A DNA stretch of 64,000 bases from Haemonchus contortus (GCA_000469685.2 LS997565.1:3994005-4058004), one strand, 5' to 3'; shown: positions 25,071 to 37,824, counted from the first letter of the stretch. The notes: generated from the sequence alone by a model not told the origin. Made by a program: numbers and translations.

Positions 25071-26337
25071 TTAGGGTGTCCCAAAAGTTTTGAGAAAATT
25101 TATTTGGTTTGTTCAACACAAAAATACTACAACAAAAAGGTGAGATCAGTAATCGAGATAGTGGCCCTCTTTAGCCACGACGTCCCTCCATCGACTGGGC
25201 AGAGCACTGATGCCATTCATCCAGAAAGAAGAAGGGCGTGAAGCTATCCATTCATCCACTGCATGTTTGACCTCCTGACGATTGTTGAATTTTTTCCCTT
25301 TCGTGTAGGCCTCCAGGCTTCTGAAAGCATGGTAGTCACAAGGACTAAGATCAGGTGAATATGGGGGGTGGGGCAGCCAGGTAATCCCAAGCCTTTCCAG
25401 CTCCTCAGCCGTCGCCCTAGCATGATGTGGTCGAGCGTGACTCATCAAAATCAGAAACTTTCCCTGCATTCGGTGTGAAACCGGGGCTCCAGACACCATC
25501 TCCCGCAGCTGCTCGCAGAATACCCTTACAGTCACAGCAGTACCCTCAGGTCTCATAGTAGAAAAGCCGGCGGAGCATAAGAAGAACGAGATCGTATTCT
25601 TTTCGACGTGTTCCCCACGCTTGGCAACGGCTTCTGGCCTTATGACGATTGGTAGCCACTGCAACTTCCTGTATGGATTATCATAAGGAACCCACTACTC
25701 ATCCTGAGCGATGATGAAGCTCGTCCAATCCACCGTTCGCTTGCGGTCGAGTAGCTTCCGACACACGTCGACCCACACCTGACGCTCGCTCTCAGTCAAG
25801 GTGTGGGGGATGATTGCAAGAATTGCTGCGCGAAAGCGACGTCTGCGTAGGATGTCGTGGGTGGTGGAACGGGGAGCAGAAGTCGTCCTCTCCATTCCTC
25901 TCAAGCTTTGAGAAGGATTGCTTTGGACGGAGGCTAAGACAATTTCGGTCTTGGTGGAACGTGGACGTCCGCTCCGTGGCACTTCGTCGAAGTGAAACTC
26001 TCTCTAGAGAAGCGGCCGTACCACCTATAGCAGGTGGCGAGGGATGGTGCAGTACTGCCCATCGATGACTGCAATTCATTCCGCTCTTGAGTGGCGGAGT
26101 GACCAGATCGGTAGTAATGAAGCAGAAGGCGCCTGTAGTCGTGTCAGTCGAAAATAATTCAAATGTTGATAACTCTTTTCCAAAGATAAAGTGCAATACT
26201 GTTCTCTTGTTATGATGATCTGCTAAGCGTGACCTCTTACTGACCTTTTCTCCGTGGCTCTGCCTCGGCACTTTCTTGCGCAGCATGGTTGCGAAATACA
26301 TGACCAAAATTTTCTCAAAACTTTTGGGACACCCTAA
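25071..26337 (-). mobile_element. Mariner-family (Tc1/mariner, DD34D) transposon, inactive copy
   Basis: The 1267-bp element is bounded by inverted repeats of about 28 bp, TTAGGGTGTCCCAAAAGTTT on the left and its complement on the right. A TA sits on each side (25069-25070 and 26338-26339), the target duplication of mariners. The size matches intact mariners (about 1.3 kb). The transposase lies on the minus strand and is interrupted. These ends are well preserved, which suggests a fairly recent insertion or mobilisation in trans. Confidence 0.9.
25146..26307 (-). pseudogene. Mariner transposase pseudogene
   Basis: The reading frame is broken into at least three pieces: an N-terminal region near 25983-26300 in a shifted frame, a middle part 25695-25982, and a C-terminal part 25146-25664. 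The middle part contains the DNA-binding end and the first catalytic acidic site (AQDE), followed at once by a TAG stop at 25695-25697 where mariners have a further residue and then WV. In the C-terminal part the usual HDNARPH motif reads MSHARPH, so the second catalytic Asp is lost. LPHPPYSPDLSPCDYHAF follows with its final Asp kept, exactly 34 residues beyond the lost one, the DD34D spacing of true mariners. It cannot encode an active enzyme as it stands. Confidence 0.88.
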
Positions 26338-26490
26338 TAATACAAAAAAATCCGGTTATGTCTGCTGATAAAACAAGGATTCGGCCTTGATGGACCCTGT
26401 CTTGTGAAGTACGAGACCTTGGGCTGCAGTGACGATTGAATTCCTCAAATTCTGGTTTGGATTATCCAGTGAAAAATGAAGATGAAGTCC

Positions 26491-26605
26491 TTGACGTCAA
26501 TCAATTCTGTTTTGGAATGCGCCCCGCATTCGACTTCCGTTCAGAATGCTATTGGTGTTCGGAGGCGTATATGGCCTATACAATGGCTTGCGGATCACAG
26601 TTCAG
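26491..26605 (-). mobile_element. SINE fragment (3' part)
   Basis: TTGACGTCAATCAATTCTGT, GCGCCCCGCATTCGACTTCC, GGCCTATACAATGGCTTGCG: these blocks match the tail half of the SINE at 19.7 kb. It lies 150 bp beyond the mariner insertion. Confidence 0.6.
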
Positions 26606-27365
26606 GGTGTACAATTCATCCAATGGTGACTTTATGAATAATTTATGAAATGAATTTATATTGTGGAAAATGAAGTAAACAAATAGAACAGGTTCGAGAA
26701 GTTTTTCTCCAGTTGAAAAAAATAACAAAAACAAAAGCCGCAAATAAGTGGCAGAGTTTCAGGCGTTATGGGCTAATCCATAATAGACTTTGCCCAACTC
26801 AATCTTCAGTAACTAGTAAATATTTGTCTACCTGGCTCAGCACGAGGATTTCATCACCATCTACTATGAGTTCATTTTGTACTACCTAAGATCCTCATAT
26901 CAATGAGCACATGCGACAGCTGTTCTGCAAGTGAACGCAGACATTTTTTGCAAATAGTCTGAACTCACAAACGGACTGAACAGCTGTCTCTAGAAAATTC
27001 TACAGCAAGTAGGTGACATTCATGTGACTGTTGGTTCTTGATAAACAAGTTCTTTGAGTTGTTTGCAGTAGTCTTTGTTCTAATGATCAATGAATCGCTA
27101 TGGAAAAAGAAAGAGCTTCAACTTATTGAAAATGTAGGTGCTGGTAAGGCGGAAGAGGTTGCGGGGATTTTACCTCTCCGAACTTGACTTTGTGAAGCGC
27201 AAAGGAAGATACCTTGATGCCCCTTCTTATGAAATTTTCAGAATCCTATATGAGTTTTTTTCGTTTTTCATCCTAAAAGAGCCATACTAAAGAAGAAGTC
27301 GCTTCGGTGCTCAAGAGCAAAAATCTGCGCATCTTAACTCCAACTATGGCCGCTGCATCATATTT

Positions 27366-27625
27366 TCCAGGAGAGCGGGTGGGGGAGGGGACGGAACATT
27401 CATCCAACTCCGGATGGACGCGGCAAACTGCGGATTCGTGGTGAATTAACACACAAATTTGAAGTAGGGTTGATAATTAGCATCAGCTTACCCTACTCAT
27501 CCAATATACTTAAGGCCTGTGTCCCATGATAGGCACCAGAGTCATTCAAATAATCAGGAATTTAATCACGCAGTTTGCCGTGCTCATCCGGAATTGGGTG
27601 AATGTTCCGCCCCCCGGGTGAATGT
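27366..27625. repeat. Inverted repeat of about 65-bp arms (MITE-like)
   Basis: The left arm reads CGGAACATTCATCCAACTCC, then GGATGGACGCGGCAAACTGCG. The right arm is the complement of CGGAACATTCACCCAATTCC, GGATGAGCACGGCAAACTGCG. About 100-110 bp separates them. The outer limits are vague. Confidence 0.5.
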
Positions 27626-28029
27626 AGCCACACCCGTTTCTCAAGTCGTGAGGTAACGGGTACTGGTCGCACAAATTCTTTTCAGCAATTAATTTGACGG
27701 CTTTTGTACGGTAGGAGATCGGGTGTGCTCTGTGATGACCTCTTCTTGGCTACAGGCTCATATCCATCATTCTGGCAGTTAACGTGCTCCGCTAACCGTA
27801 GCTTGGCAGCGAGCGCAAAATTTCTCATCCTCACTCTGACCGGTTGGCATCGCGACACTGCCGTATTTCTTGTTTACCCTTCTGTCTATCTGCTACTTCG
27901 TCGATCAGACGCTCTTTGGTTTCTAAGCGATTGTTGTCTAGCTCAAATGTAAATAACATGAGGCATAAAAACGTGCTCTTGCATCCCTCGACTTTTAGAA
28001 ATTGATTTTATTCGGAATCCAAAATATTG

Positions 28030-28195
28030 ACCAGAGGAATGTTCAGGAAGAAGAAGACATATGTCACGTGTTTAGATAAGAAGATTGAGTTGAGTAATGT
28101 CATGTCTACTCTGTCTGGTGGAATCTTCAGGAAGGGGGGAGAGCATATGTCGCATATTTAGATAAGAAGGTTTGGTCGATTCATATAATGTCTGT
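28030..28195. repeat. Diverged tandem duplication, period about 85-90 bp
   Basis: Both units contain GGAATNTTCAGGAAG, CATATGTC and TTTAGATAAGAAG in the same order, with about 75-80% similarity by eye. Confidence 0.5.
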
Positions 28196-29926
28196 GAACG
28201 TTCACTGATTCGATCAGTCAGAGTACAGCGAACGTTTCCGTGGGTTTACGTCAATTTGGCTTATCTTTTCTACATTAATTTGATTGTGTTCTAACGGTGT
28301 CTGGCCCAATTATCAATGTCTACTCTGTGCTGGCTTTCGTACAATTTTTTTCGTTTTTTTTTGCCATTTTGAAAATCACCTGCAGCTTGTTTCTCAGCGA
28401 GGGCAACCTCCCGAGGAGACCACCTAAAGGATCATGTGAAACATCAAAGTCCGGTGGTGTTTTCATTGGTTGAAATTCACGTGAAGGCCTCGTCATAGGG
28501 GCGGGTGTTTGCAGCGGTTGTTGAACAGAATCAGTCGGTCTGCAGTGGAAATAGTAACTGGTGATGTCAGTTTTTGGTCTCTTCTAATCTTTTCTATTTA
28601 GGAGCAAAGTTCTCTACTATATATAAGTGAATTTTTACTAAATAACCATTGATAATTACCCCAGCCTGTAAAGAAGCGGTGATTTCTGATTCTCCTTGTT
28701 TCTCATCCTTCGCCACGTCGAGATTTATTCTAATGTGTTACATGAAATTTGATGCGTTATGATCTTCTAAAGTGGCTTTAAATTATAGCGCCGAGGGGAA
28801 ATTTCCTTCCTACTTGGGGATTATTCCCTAGAATGTTCCGTCCTTTTCCTGAGGGAAGCGAAAATCACTCTCTGGGGCGTACACTTTGAGGAAAGCAATC
28901 AATTCCTTTAGTTCAGAAGTCTAGAATGTTCAAGTATCTACCTAACTTTTGCTCGAAAAGTCAGCCAAACCTCTCATCTAGGTCCTACCTATCAAGCAAG
29001 ATTGATTACAAGATTTCGTTCAAGGAAAACTAAATTGGTGTAGGGATTAGTTTTCGCCTCTTTTCCCCACCATTTTTGTCAGAAATAGGATTTTAGGTGT
29101 TTAGTTACTTCTAGTTTTGTTTTTAGATGCCAGAGTTGATTCCTCATGTTTTTCTTATGCTTGCTTACTATGATAGGTGTCTGTTTTTTGAGAAATCGAA
29201 GACCACTGAGAAGGGTGTGGCTTTTGAGCTGAACAATAAATCTCTCCAGTTAACAAATCTAGAGAAATCTGAAAGTTTAACTTTCTCTGGAGGTCAATCG
29301 AACGTTTGTTTAGATTCTAACTCTGTACTTCTACTTCTCTAAGTAGGCTGATTACGCGATTCCGTTCACAGAGCGTTAAACTGATATATGAATTTGATCT
29401 TTTGATAATTTTAGGTGCCAACGGTGCGCTTACTCACTGCATAGTCTTTGACATTAATGTCGTCTTAAAAAAATTAGAGTTTAAGAGTGCACGATGCGGT
29501 AATAAATTTTTTCCTCCAAGTCGTAATTAGCCACCTCTTTGCACTTTATTCTTTTCCTTCATGACTTTTTCTCAAGCTTAAGATGGACTCAGGTTCTATG
29601 AAAATGTTTTTCTTGGAGATCGACTTTCTTTGAACTTTTTTTTGAAAGCACGTTGTCTTAGTGATAAGCCTGAAAACCACTATCTTTTTGCCATTCTTGT
29701 GCGATCTTTATCTTACGCGGTCACGCGAGAATTTTTTTCTCATATGCATGTTCATCGATAAGACTATACGTTAACGACAGACAGTGATATGATCCTGTTC
29801 CTTTCTTATGTTCCCCATTCTTTCAAGTGTGAGTATCTCAGCCGGTGCTGTTACTCTCTGCTTTGGAAACTCTCCGGGCCTTAGGGCTTATCTCTTAATG
29901 TTTTCTTTTTCAGTTACTTTCTGCCA

Positions 29927-32826
29927 ATGTTGCGATTATTTCAAAGATCTCTGAACAAACGACCTCTACTCACTCAGGTTGTAGCCACAGGTACGTTTTT
30001 GTTTGAGCATTAGATTTTTGTTGGGAATGTTTTCCATTATCCCACCTTCAGCTAATAATTATTGAGATCGTCCGAATTCGTTCTGAAAATCGAGTGCACT
30101 TTTATCAGCACTTTTCGAAGGGTTCTGCAGAGGTGGTACGAATAGCGGCCGCCCAGTGTAAATAGCGCTCTTATCTTGCAGACGGGGACCCTCTTTGTTT
30201 ACACGTGGAAAAAGATTTTTGCTCCACTTGTCTGAGAATCGAATGTTTCGGCTACTTTCAGTTTCATTCGGAAAATCAGGATGATGTAGTCGGCCACAAG
30301 TAAAAGATGGCTTACAAATTGAGTCTTATAACCCGTCGAGAGCTTTCAGCGATTGCTGAGCATACTCATCATTACCATGAGTAGAAGTATGAATAAAACC
30401 TAACTTGTTTTTATATTTTCCTCAATGGACAATCCTTTCACGCAGATTGCGAGACTCTGTTCACTTTGCTCCACCAAAAATCTTACTACTATAATTTAAG
30501 TGGAACCAAGACCGCTCAACAAAAATATTTCCATAGTTCGCTGTGTGGCGATTCTTGCTGCGAAAAACTCTCTCCAACTCGAAAAGCTTTTCAATTCATG
30601 ACCCTATGTTTCTGGGCCTCGCTTTGAATGAGACTTCGAAGGAAGATCGTCACCTTCTAACTAAGATAAATCACCTTGAGTCACCGATATTACAGCCCTT
30701 TCAGTTCGCAATCTCTGCCTTTTCAATCCAGACTGATGTTAAATGCAAGCTGTTACATTCTTTTTGCCGTAAACATTATCAGCGTCAAGGGCGATCATAA
30801 ACCAATAATCGTTGGCCCGGGTTCAGCGTATCTCTTATAAAAAAAGTTCAGATGTGCTTTTCAATGCCATACTTTTCAATTCTACACACAAATATGCATT
30901 AGTAATCTTAAACCTTCATTTAGGAGTATCTCAGCTATGTTTCATTTCGATTTTCTTCAACGTAGAGGTTCATGTTGGAATGAATTTAGTAATTTCTTGC
31001 CGTTCCGCTCGCGCATTACTATTCAACGTTACAATACTGAGGCGTTTAGAAACTCATGAAATATGTAAATGCCATAATGGGTGCGGCGCGTAAGGTTTAT
31101 CTCCGGTAGAAAAAATTATCTCTTGTGCCGCATGCTTTTGACGAGGTGCTTTTTCATATCAGAGAATCTTCATGAGGAAGGGGTCATAAATGTCGAACAC
31201 TATTCTGTAATCAGACTTTTTGTTGGACGTTCGAGTTTGTCGACGTCGGCCGCGAACACAGGGCACAGCGCGGTATCCGGTATTCGTAGGCTCCTTTCTA
31301 ATCAAGCCCACAGTGAGGCGATCCAACTCCCTTGTTCGACTCCCCGTTTCCAGTCAGTTTTTGTTATTCTCCCTCGCTCATTCTGTGGTTGAATGTACTT
31401 TTGTGGTCTATACAGCTTAGGGAGATGATCTTAAAAAAATTCGTCATAAAATTATTTAAGCAATTGTCCTTTGGAGTGGGGAGGCTGTATTTAATTCCGC
31501 TCATTGAGCAAGCTCAATATGAAAGAGCGAGGCTTGATAAACGAACTAGATCCCTTCAAAATCATGTTTACCTCCGACATTTAGAAAGATTGGGCAGACT
31601 AATCGGTGTAACAAAATGAAGTGGGAGGGGCTCGGGGTTGGCAATGCGCCCACACAATGTGCTACTAAACGATTTCATAATGCCAGCATTATTGCACTTT
31701 CAAAAGGACGGGGGCAAGAGGGAAGTGGCGAAAGAAAACAAGTCAATGGAGGAGTGCTAGTACCTCTGCGAGAAGTAGAGTGAAGGTAGGGGGGTCTAGT
31801 TAATCAAGGATCCCAATTCTCAGTGCTTCACCTTGACCACAATATAGATACCTTCTGTTCGATCATCATTGATGGATCGATCGGCCGATCTCCATTCATG
31901 GAAAAGACCATCTTTCGATGAGAAGATGTGGCCTTCCATAATTCATCTCCTTCTCATACTCATTACTGTTATTACCTACTCCATTCGATAAATATTTTTT
32001 GTTCCGCTGTATATGCGCCTTTTGTAGATTGTATGCACAAACTTTTTCCCTTAATTTTTTTTTTTGAAATTATTTTCTAAAACTCTTTTGTTTAAGGAGT
32101 GATATGTGGTGCTGGAGATGCTTGTTGTCAACTTGTGGTCGAGAGGAGGAACAGGGAGACCTATGACTTTCTCAGGACCGGCAGATTTTTCGTATTAGGA
32201 TCATTTTTCATTGTAGGTTTTCTGAATGACGATAATCTATATGGATGTTTCGTTAAACTTGCCTGACTCTTTAGTTAAATGAAACGTTTTGATTGAAAAA
32301 ATCTGCATACAGACGCCGACGCTGAATCGATGGTTCAGAGTGCTGGAGAAAGTAAACGGTAATCCCAAACTCGATCCACTGAAACGTATGGCTATTGATC
32401 AGGTACTTTCAGAATTTTTTTTTTCATTTTCCATTGTGAAATGAAAAGAGGAACCATTTGCAGTTAGCATTCGCGCCAGTCTTTAATGCAATAATTTTGT
32501 TCAACCTGCGATTGTTAGAAGGTGTCGGAATAGAAAATTCTTGGAAAAGGATGAAGGAAGACTGGTGGACGATCTACTCAACAAGTTTGAAGGTACTCAT
32601 CCTTGCGATTTTTCTTGCTGTGTTGATTGAGTTATTGAACGGACACCAGTAATCGTCACTTCAGATCTGGCCAGCCGTTCAACTTATGAACTTCTACTTG
32701 ATTCCATTGAATATGCGTGTAATTGTTGTTCAACTTGTTGCCTTTTTCTGGAATACTTACCTTTCATACAAGACACAAGTCGGTACCGAGCAGGAGGAAC
32801 GTCCAGCTTCCAGGAGTTCAATGTAA
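29927..32826 (+). CDS. Mpv17/PMP22-family membrane protein (186 aa, 5 exons)
   Basis: Exons: 29927-29990, 32097-32212, 32313-32402, 32464-32592, 32665-32826. All phases agree, and the total of 186 aa is close to human MPV17 (176 aa). The N-terminus [19 protein letters not shown] matches the family start (short amphipathic helix, then PLLTQ). It is followed by GAGDACCQ, the family GDxxxQ motif. The last exon carries the hallmark W-x3-Q-x2-NF-x2-IP-x2-R stretch and ends with W-NTYLSYK, the diagnostic C-terminal box. Four hydrophobic stretches are expected to span a mitochondrial inner or peroxisomal membrane. Mpv17 is linked to mitochondrial DNA maintenance and forms a channel. The ATG stands 13 bases after CTTTTTCAG, a likely spliced-leader acceptor. 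The first intron (2.1 kb) is much larger than the others. MPV17, MPV17L and PXMP2 paralogues cannot be separated here. Confidence 0.88.
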
Positions 32827-34573
32827 TTTTTAGTCACTCATATTTATTGTAGTTAGACAGAATTCCTTTCTTTCATATTGGGCTTTCATTCCTTATTCTT
32901 TCAATTTTATTGATCTCCATATAAAATTCACCTCTGACTAGGGCGTACAATCTCTGGGCTTTCACAATAAGACTGTTGTTGCGCGTTTTATTTATGTTGT
33001 CTCACCATTGTTCAATTCAAACCAGCATGCATGCTTATTTTCTGATGCACTCCCATGGAGAATTCTTGTGGGAACTCCTTGTCGTTGAAACTAAAGGGGC
33101 TAAAGCTTCTCCTCAGAGTGACTATGAACCTTGTGACCATCCAGGGTGGCTCTGACTTGTATTGTTGAAACTGCTTACTCTTCCTTATACTACCAATAAG
33201 TCATCTTGACTTCTTGTCTTAGTGATTCGTAGCCCCATTGTTACCCATTCATGGGGAATGGCACGAGTTTTGAAATGTTTTAATGCTTTTACTACACGAA
33301 TGAGATTACAATCTCACTATAAGACGAGAGTGGTTCTCTCGTCGTTGTTCAATGAGTTTGGGAACAAGCTATCATCAGTTTTATGGAGGGGGACCTCTCC
33401 TAGTTCAGGTCGATTGCTGGTTACACCACGTTTACGTTACTATGAACGGAGGTGAAGCGACTGACAATATTTACTACTGGAACCTGCCGTTTTGAACCAT
33501 GTCTAGCCTCTGCTCTGGATGTTTTGGAAAGCTTAGGAAAAGCTTGACTGCTGCTTTAACCTTTCCCCTTTTAGCAATATCTTTGATCGATTTCAATTCA
33601 TATTTAGCATTTCATTAGACTATGTTTTTAGCATAGACAGTGAGCTGCTGAATGATTATGCTCAAGTTAGTGCAACGCTGTTGAAGTTAGTGTATTAACT
33701 ATTTCAACAAGTCTGTATCGATGATTCATCTTCTGAAATTTGAGATCTAATACGTAGGGATATGGTTGGTGGGGAAGGGATTACTACGAATAGATCTTGG
33801 AGATTGAAGATGAATCGCTTTCCTGAATACCATCTTTCAAAAATTACTCAGTTATTTTGATTTCAAAGTAAAGTTTAAAAGCAAACGTCTAAGAGTGTAA
33901 CGTTTAGATCGGACGCTATTAGGCCGGCAGTAGAAAAAGTTGAAGCTCAAATATCCCATGCTCTATGTGAGGATGCCAGAGAAATTGATATCATTGGTAG
34001 GAAGTGATACTATCTTACGAACTTCCTTTAATTTTTCGAGATCTTATTCTTCAATAACGACCAAGTCATTTACCATATAATGGGAAACTTTGTGACCGTA
34101 TGCTTTTCGAAGTCACGCCGTGATTGAGTCGTGTATCTTCTCAATGTTGAGCTAAATTAGCTCGCATTTGCACTTTTCTTTGAGGTTTTTAGTGTTTCTG
34201 TGTAGTTTTACAGAGGAAATTGCTTACTGTTGTAGGAGAATCGGCCGGCATCAGATTAGTATTACTTTAGATCAGAAGGTTGCCGACAATCAAGTTGACT
34301 AGAACTAATTAGACTCTTTTTATAGTAATCATGTAAATAAGTCTGTACTGTATTCTTACAAATTAAAGTTAATGCGATTAATTGTTCGATCCCGAATTGT
34401 TGTCGTTGCGACAGATGTAAATTTCTATCAGTAGTAATTCATACGGGCGTTTGAACGTTTTTAATCATCTACTATGTCAGATGAGTTGTGCTTGTATGTA
34501 TTAGACAATAAATATTTCCCATATTCGTCTTTTGGAGCGTTTAGTCTTGTTGCGTAATGGACGTCAGCTACTG
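32827..34573. other. Intergenic region, nothing recognised
   Basis: AT-rich DNA with short chance frames only. Confidence 0.5.
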
Positions 34574-36349
34574 CTAAATTGTTGAAAACTGAAAGGAAAT
34601 GAGTGAAGATGAAAAGGGATTTAATTGCTCGCCTGTGTGTATGAGTGTACTGTGTAGGAGTAACCAGGGAATCCGATTTCTGCGTTCTGAATGAAATTCG
34701 TTTTCTGCAAAAAATTAGCTGGGCTTCTTTAGGCTGGTCACCTCTATAACCCATAGAACTCATTCGAACTGCTTTCAGTGTAACCGGAGAGCGCTTCATA
34801 GCTGCAGCGTTTTTGACTATTACGTTAGATCGCAGGAACATGCGTAAAGGCATAAATATCTGCGTTCTGACGCTCTAGTCCTGATAAAAACTGAGGTGCT
34901 ATGAGTGCCCTCACGAAGTTGCCTAGACACCCATAGTCAATCAAACAAAAGAGGGTATAATAGAATATGGAAAGCCTTCTATCTCAAATCCCACCCTTGA
35001 CTACTACTCTATGACCCAAATGGAGCTTTCAAATGTCATATCTTATCCAGGAACACATCATTGCTGATGGTGAGTAGAGCCTCCAGCTTCAAAGTGTCCG
35101 TAAGTACCCGCGCTTTGCCTGTTAATGCACTCAGTGCTCTCCATTTCACGTGTGTGATAATTCTGAATCCCTTTACCTAGTGATTTTTCGTCCGTATGGG
35201 GTTAATTCTTCACAGTATCTTTTCTGAATGTTTCTCGGTGGTGGTGAATAACTACTTTTGTTAATAAATAATGAAGCAATGGGAAGTCGCGCCTTTGTTT
35301 TTCGGGTTTTCAACTTACTGTTTAAACTGAAAAATGATGTAGGGACTGTTGGCGGCCTACTCCTCAGTCGGCTTCCATTGGCGTTCATCTATTGCTGCCA
35401 TTGAATTGCTGCTATGATAAAAAGGATATTCAATGCTGTTGGCAAGAGAACAAAAGATGCCAAATTCCAACAGAAAGCTATAAAAAAGCAAGACAAGATT
35501 GAGCAAGGCGAGAAAGTTTTGGCACCGAGGTACCCCACAGAAGACAAGCGCTTTCAAAAAGCTATGAGCGATGAAAAACTCAGAGAGGTACTTTCTCATG
35601 ATTGTTTATTTTTTATTTCGATTTTATGGCTACTTGGTCAGATTAGGGGAGAGGGTTTGAACTCAAACATAGAGTGGTAGAGGCTTTACGCGTCATAGAA
35701 GCTACAGGTTAGAGAGTTATTTGCGGGCATGTTAATTTTTTGAAGCATATTACCCCTTTACTCCTTTAGATTGTCAATAAAAAGGAATCAACTCTGGTAG
35801 AAAATATGAACAAGATTACTATCAAATCGACAGATCCTGTGGAGCGATGGACATCAACAAAGTAAGCTCGTTCTTACTCGAGTGTTCAATGTCGTTTTGT
35901 TCGAGGATCATCAACCCCTTCGGCCAGGGAGCTGCCTTAGTTAGCAGAAATATTGATAGACTGATAGAAAAACCATTTCTAAAAAATCCTCGATAAATTG
36001 CACTCGAATTTTCCCGTTCCCAGCTGGTTAGTGGGCATTGGGATAAGGAGTAGCAACGAGACGTATGGGTGTGATTGCATGGACTCATCATTGATAAGCT
36101 TGTTAGCATAACAGCTTTAATAGCTTACCCTAATTTTTCGGTTTTCTTGAATGACACTGAGTTATTACCTGAATCAAGCAGTAAACGCTTTGTAAAGGGT
36201 AGGATTTTATCGATAGGCCTATGCTGAAGAGTGCGTACTGACGCGAATTTTTCGGAAGAACTCCAATTCTTCTGAGCTAGAAAGTTCAAACCTTGACATT
36301 CAGCTACTGCAAAGTGCCAAGGTTGTTTTAACCATCTGAGAAACATCAT
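34574..36349 (-). CDS. Candidate spliced gene interleaved with the plus-strand coiled-coil gene
   Basis: I do not recognise this protein. A frame-consistent minus-strand chain can be drawn: 36349-36169, 36023-35974, 35935-35878, 35388-35361, 35251-35177, 34801-34751, 34704-34665, 34588-34574 (stop TAG), about 165 aa. Several sites are good: donor CAG/GTAATA, acceptor CTAACTAAG with a branch-like CTAAC, donor CGA/GTAAGA, acceptors TTTTTTGCAG and TTTCAG. Weak sites are the acceptor before 35388 and the donors after 35974 and 34751. The N-terminus (MMFLRWLKQPWHF) is basic and amphipathic. Near the end, LTPYGRK and FYGKR look like short basic motifs. The exons avoid those of the plus-strand gene. 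It could instead be two genes, the second starting at the ATG at 35400 (MAAIDERQWKPTE). The ATG choice and exon 4 are the least sure parts. Confidence 0.3.
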
Positions 36350-37524
36350 TCAGGCTACTCGATGAATTTATTTGCCATTTGGTATCGTTTATGTTTTTTT
36401 TAAACAGAGATTTACCTACGCGCGAGTCTGAGTGGTTACACCGTAACGACCCCGTGTGGGAGTATGGGTTCTACGAACCAGAAGAAAAGAGAATACCAAA
36501 AAATAAGTTGATGTTTCGGGAGGCACTTGAGGTAGGCTCTACTCTCCATTCCTGTACTTCGGTAGAAAACAGAGTACTGGTTTTAGGTTTTGCGAGCACG
36601 ACAGGAAATCGAAGATGACAGCGACGGTCCAAATGCTGCGAAAATGAGGTGAGACTAAGAGTTCGTTCTTTACGTGCGTAATGCTTTTTAAGGATATTCT
36701 TTGTTCCAGAGAGGAAGCTCGTAAAGTTTATGAAGAACACAAAGCTGTGGCGAGAGTTGATCCAGAAAAACTGGACGAAATGTGGGAGTATTTCCGACCA
36801 TTTGTGAGGAAAGATACTCAGAAGGTAAGATCTCTACTGAACTGAACTGAAACCTTTTGCTTTTTTAATACTGTGGAAGTGAAGACTGCAATAAAGAAAG
36901 TTCTTCAATTGATCAACATCTCATAATGTAATTAAACATATATTGCAAATTAGGAGACCAACATTAAACTGGTCGAATTCGCCTCTATTTCCAGGTTGTA
37001 TCCAAACACGATCTAGCTCGATTACAAGAATATTTGCATGGTATGTCTGACGAACAGACAATGCTCCAAGGCACCCAGGAGGGTTTCCGCAAACTTATTG
37101 AGCGAAATAAGGAGGCTCTTAAATACTATGATGGGGTAAAGTTCTTAATATTTCTTCATAGTATCAGCTTCAACAGATTTTTATACGGAGTTCTTATTCT
37201 TCAGTTGGATAAAAACGAACAAAAACAACTCGAAGAAGCTGTTACTGAACAAAGAAGGATGGAAAAAGAACGGTTGGCAGAACGCTTGAAGGGGATCGAA
37301 TATGTGAGTTCATTTAAATTGATGTGTTTCAGTTCCTACAGTTTTCTAGATCCTTACAAAGTCTAGTTACTTTGTTAACGCTTTCATAGCTCTTTTCAAT
37401 GTCACCTCTCTGAGTACATGAAAGTTGCTGCTAACAGAATTTCGTTTAGATGGAGGAACAAAGCAAGAAGATGGTAGAAGAAGCAAAGAAAAAGGCAGGA
37501 GAAGCTAAAAAAGAGAACGAGTGA
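35414..37524 (+). CDS. Conserved-looking coiled-coil protein of unknown function (293 aa, 8 exons)
   Basis: Exons: 35414-35587, 35770-35861, 36408-36531, 36587-36648, 36710-36824, 36995-37135, 37205-37303, 37450-37524. All phases agree, so the gene is real. I do not recognise the family. The N-terminus (MIKRIFNAVGKRTKDAKFQ) is strongly basic with no acids, as a mitochondrial presequence would be, but this is only suggestive. The middle holds an aromatic segment (NDPVWEYGFYEPEEKRIPK), which looks like a conserved core. From residue about 160 the protein is highly charged and helical, and residues about 235-293 (many E, K, Q, A) form a likely coiled coil ending in KKENE. There is no membrane segment. 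The next gene on this strand, the mitochondrial tRNA thiouridylase, begins 300 bp downstream, so co-transcription is possible. Confidence 0.8.
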
Positions 37525-37824
37525 TGCTATGTACTTGCTCTCGAAATACTGTAGTCTAGCTGATTAGGTAAATGCAGTTGTTTAAATAACTGTTTAGGTT
37601 TTTCATGTTGTTAGGCGTGATAGCACAGAAATTGTTGACTGTTAACGATGTTCAACTCTTCGTATACGGGTTCTTTAGACTATTTATAAATGTTGACATC
37701 TATTTTACGTAAAGAACGGCTGTATTGGTCATCTACCTCGAAGTGTGCTAGATATAATTTTGTGTAAAGATACAAACACCGTCTGATATGAGACTAAAAC
37801 ATAGGTGATGTTGTGGATTTATCT

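Larger units (their letters stand above)
26338..29926. other. Intergenic region upstream of the Mpv17-family gene
   Basis: It holds a SINE fragment, the inverted repeat at 27.4-27.6 kb and the tandem duplication at 28.0-28.2 kb. A short frame opening directly after TTTTTAG at 29127 (MPELIPHVFLML) could be an exon, but nothing connects to it. Confidence 0.45.

Noticed and set aside
25792..26307. 171-aa minus-strand frame inside the mariner
   Set aside because: It is a shifted frame of the broken transposase, not an independent gene.
35173..35388. Single-exon reading of the minus strand at 35.2-35.4 kb (MNANGSRLRSRPP)
   Set aside because: Its good donor (GTAAGT at 35318) cannot be joined in phase to the next exon; a different frame gives the consistent chain.
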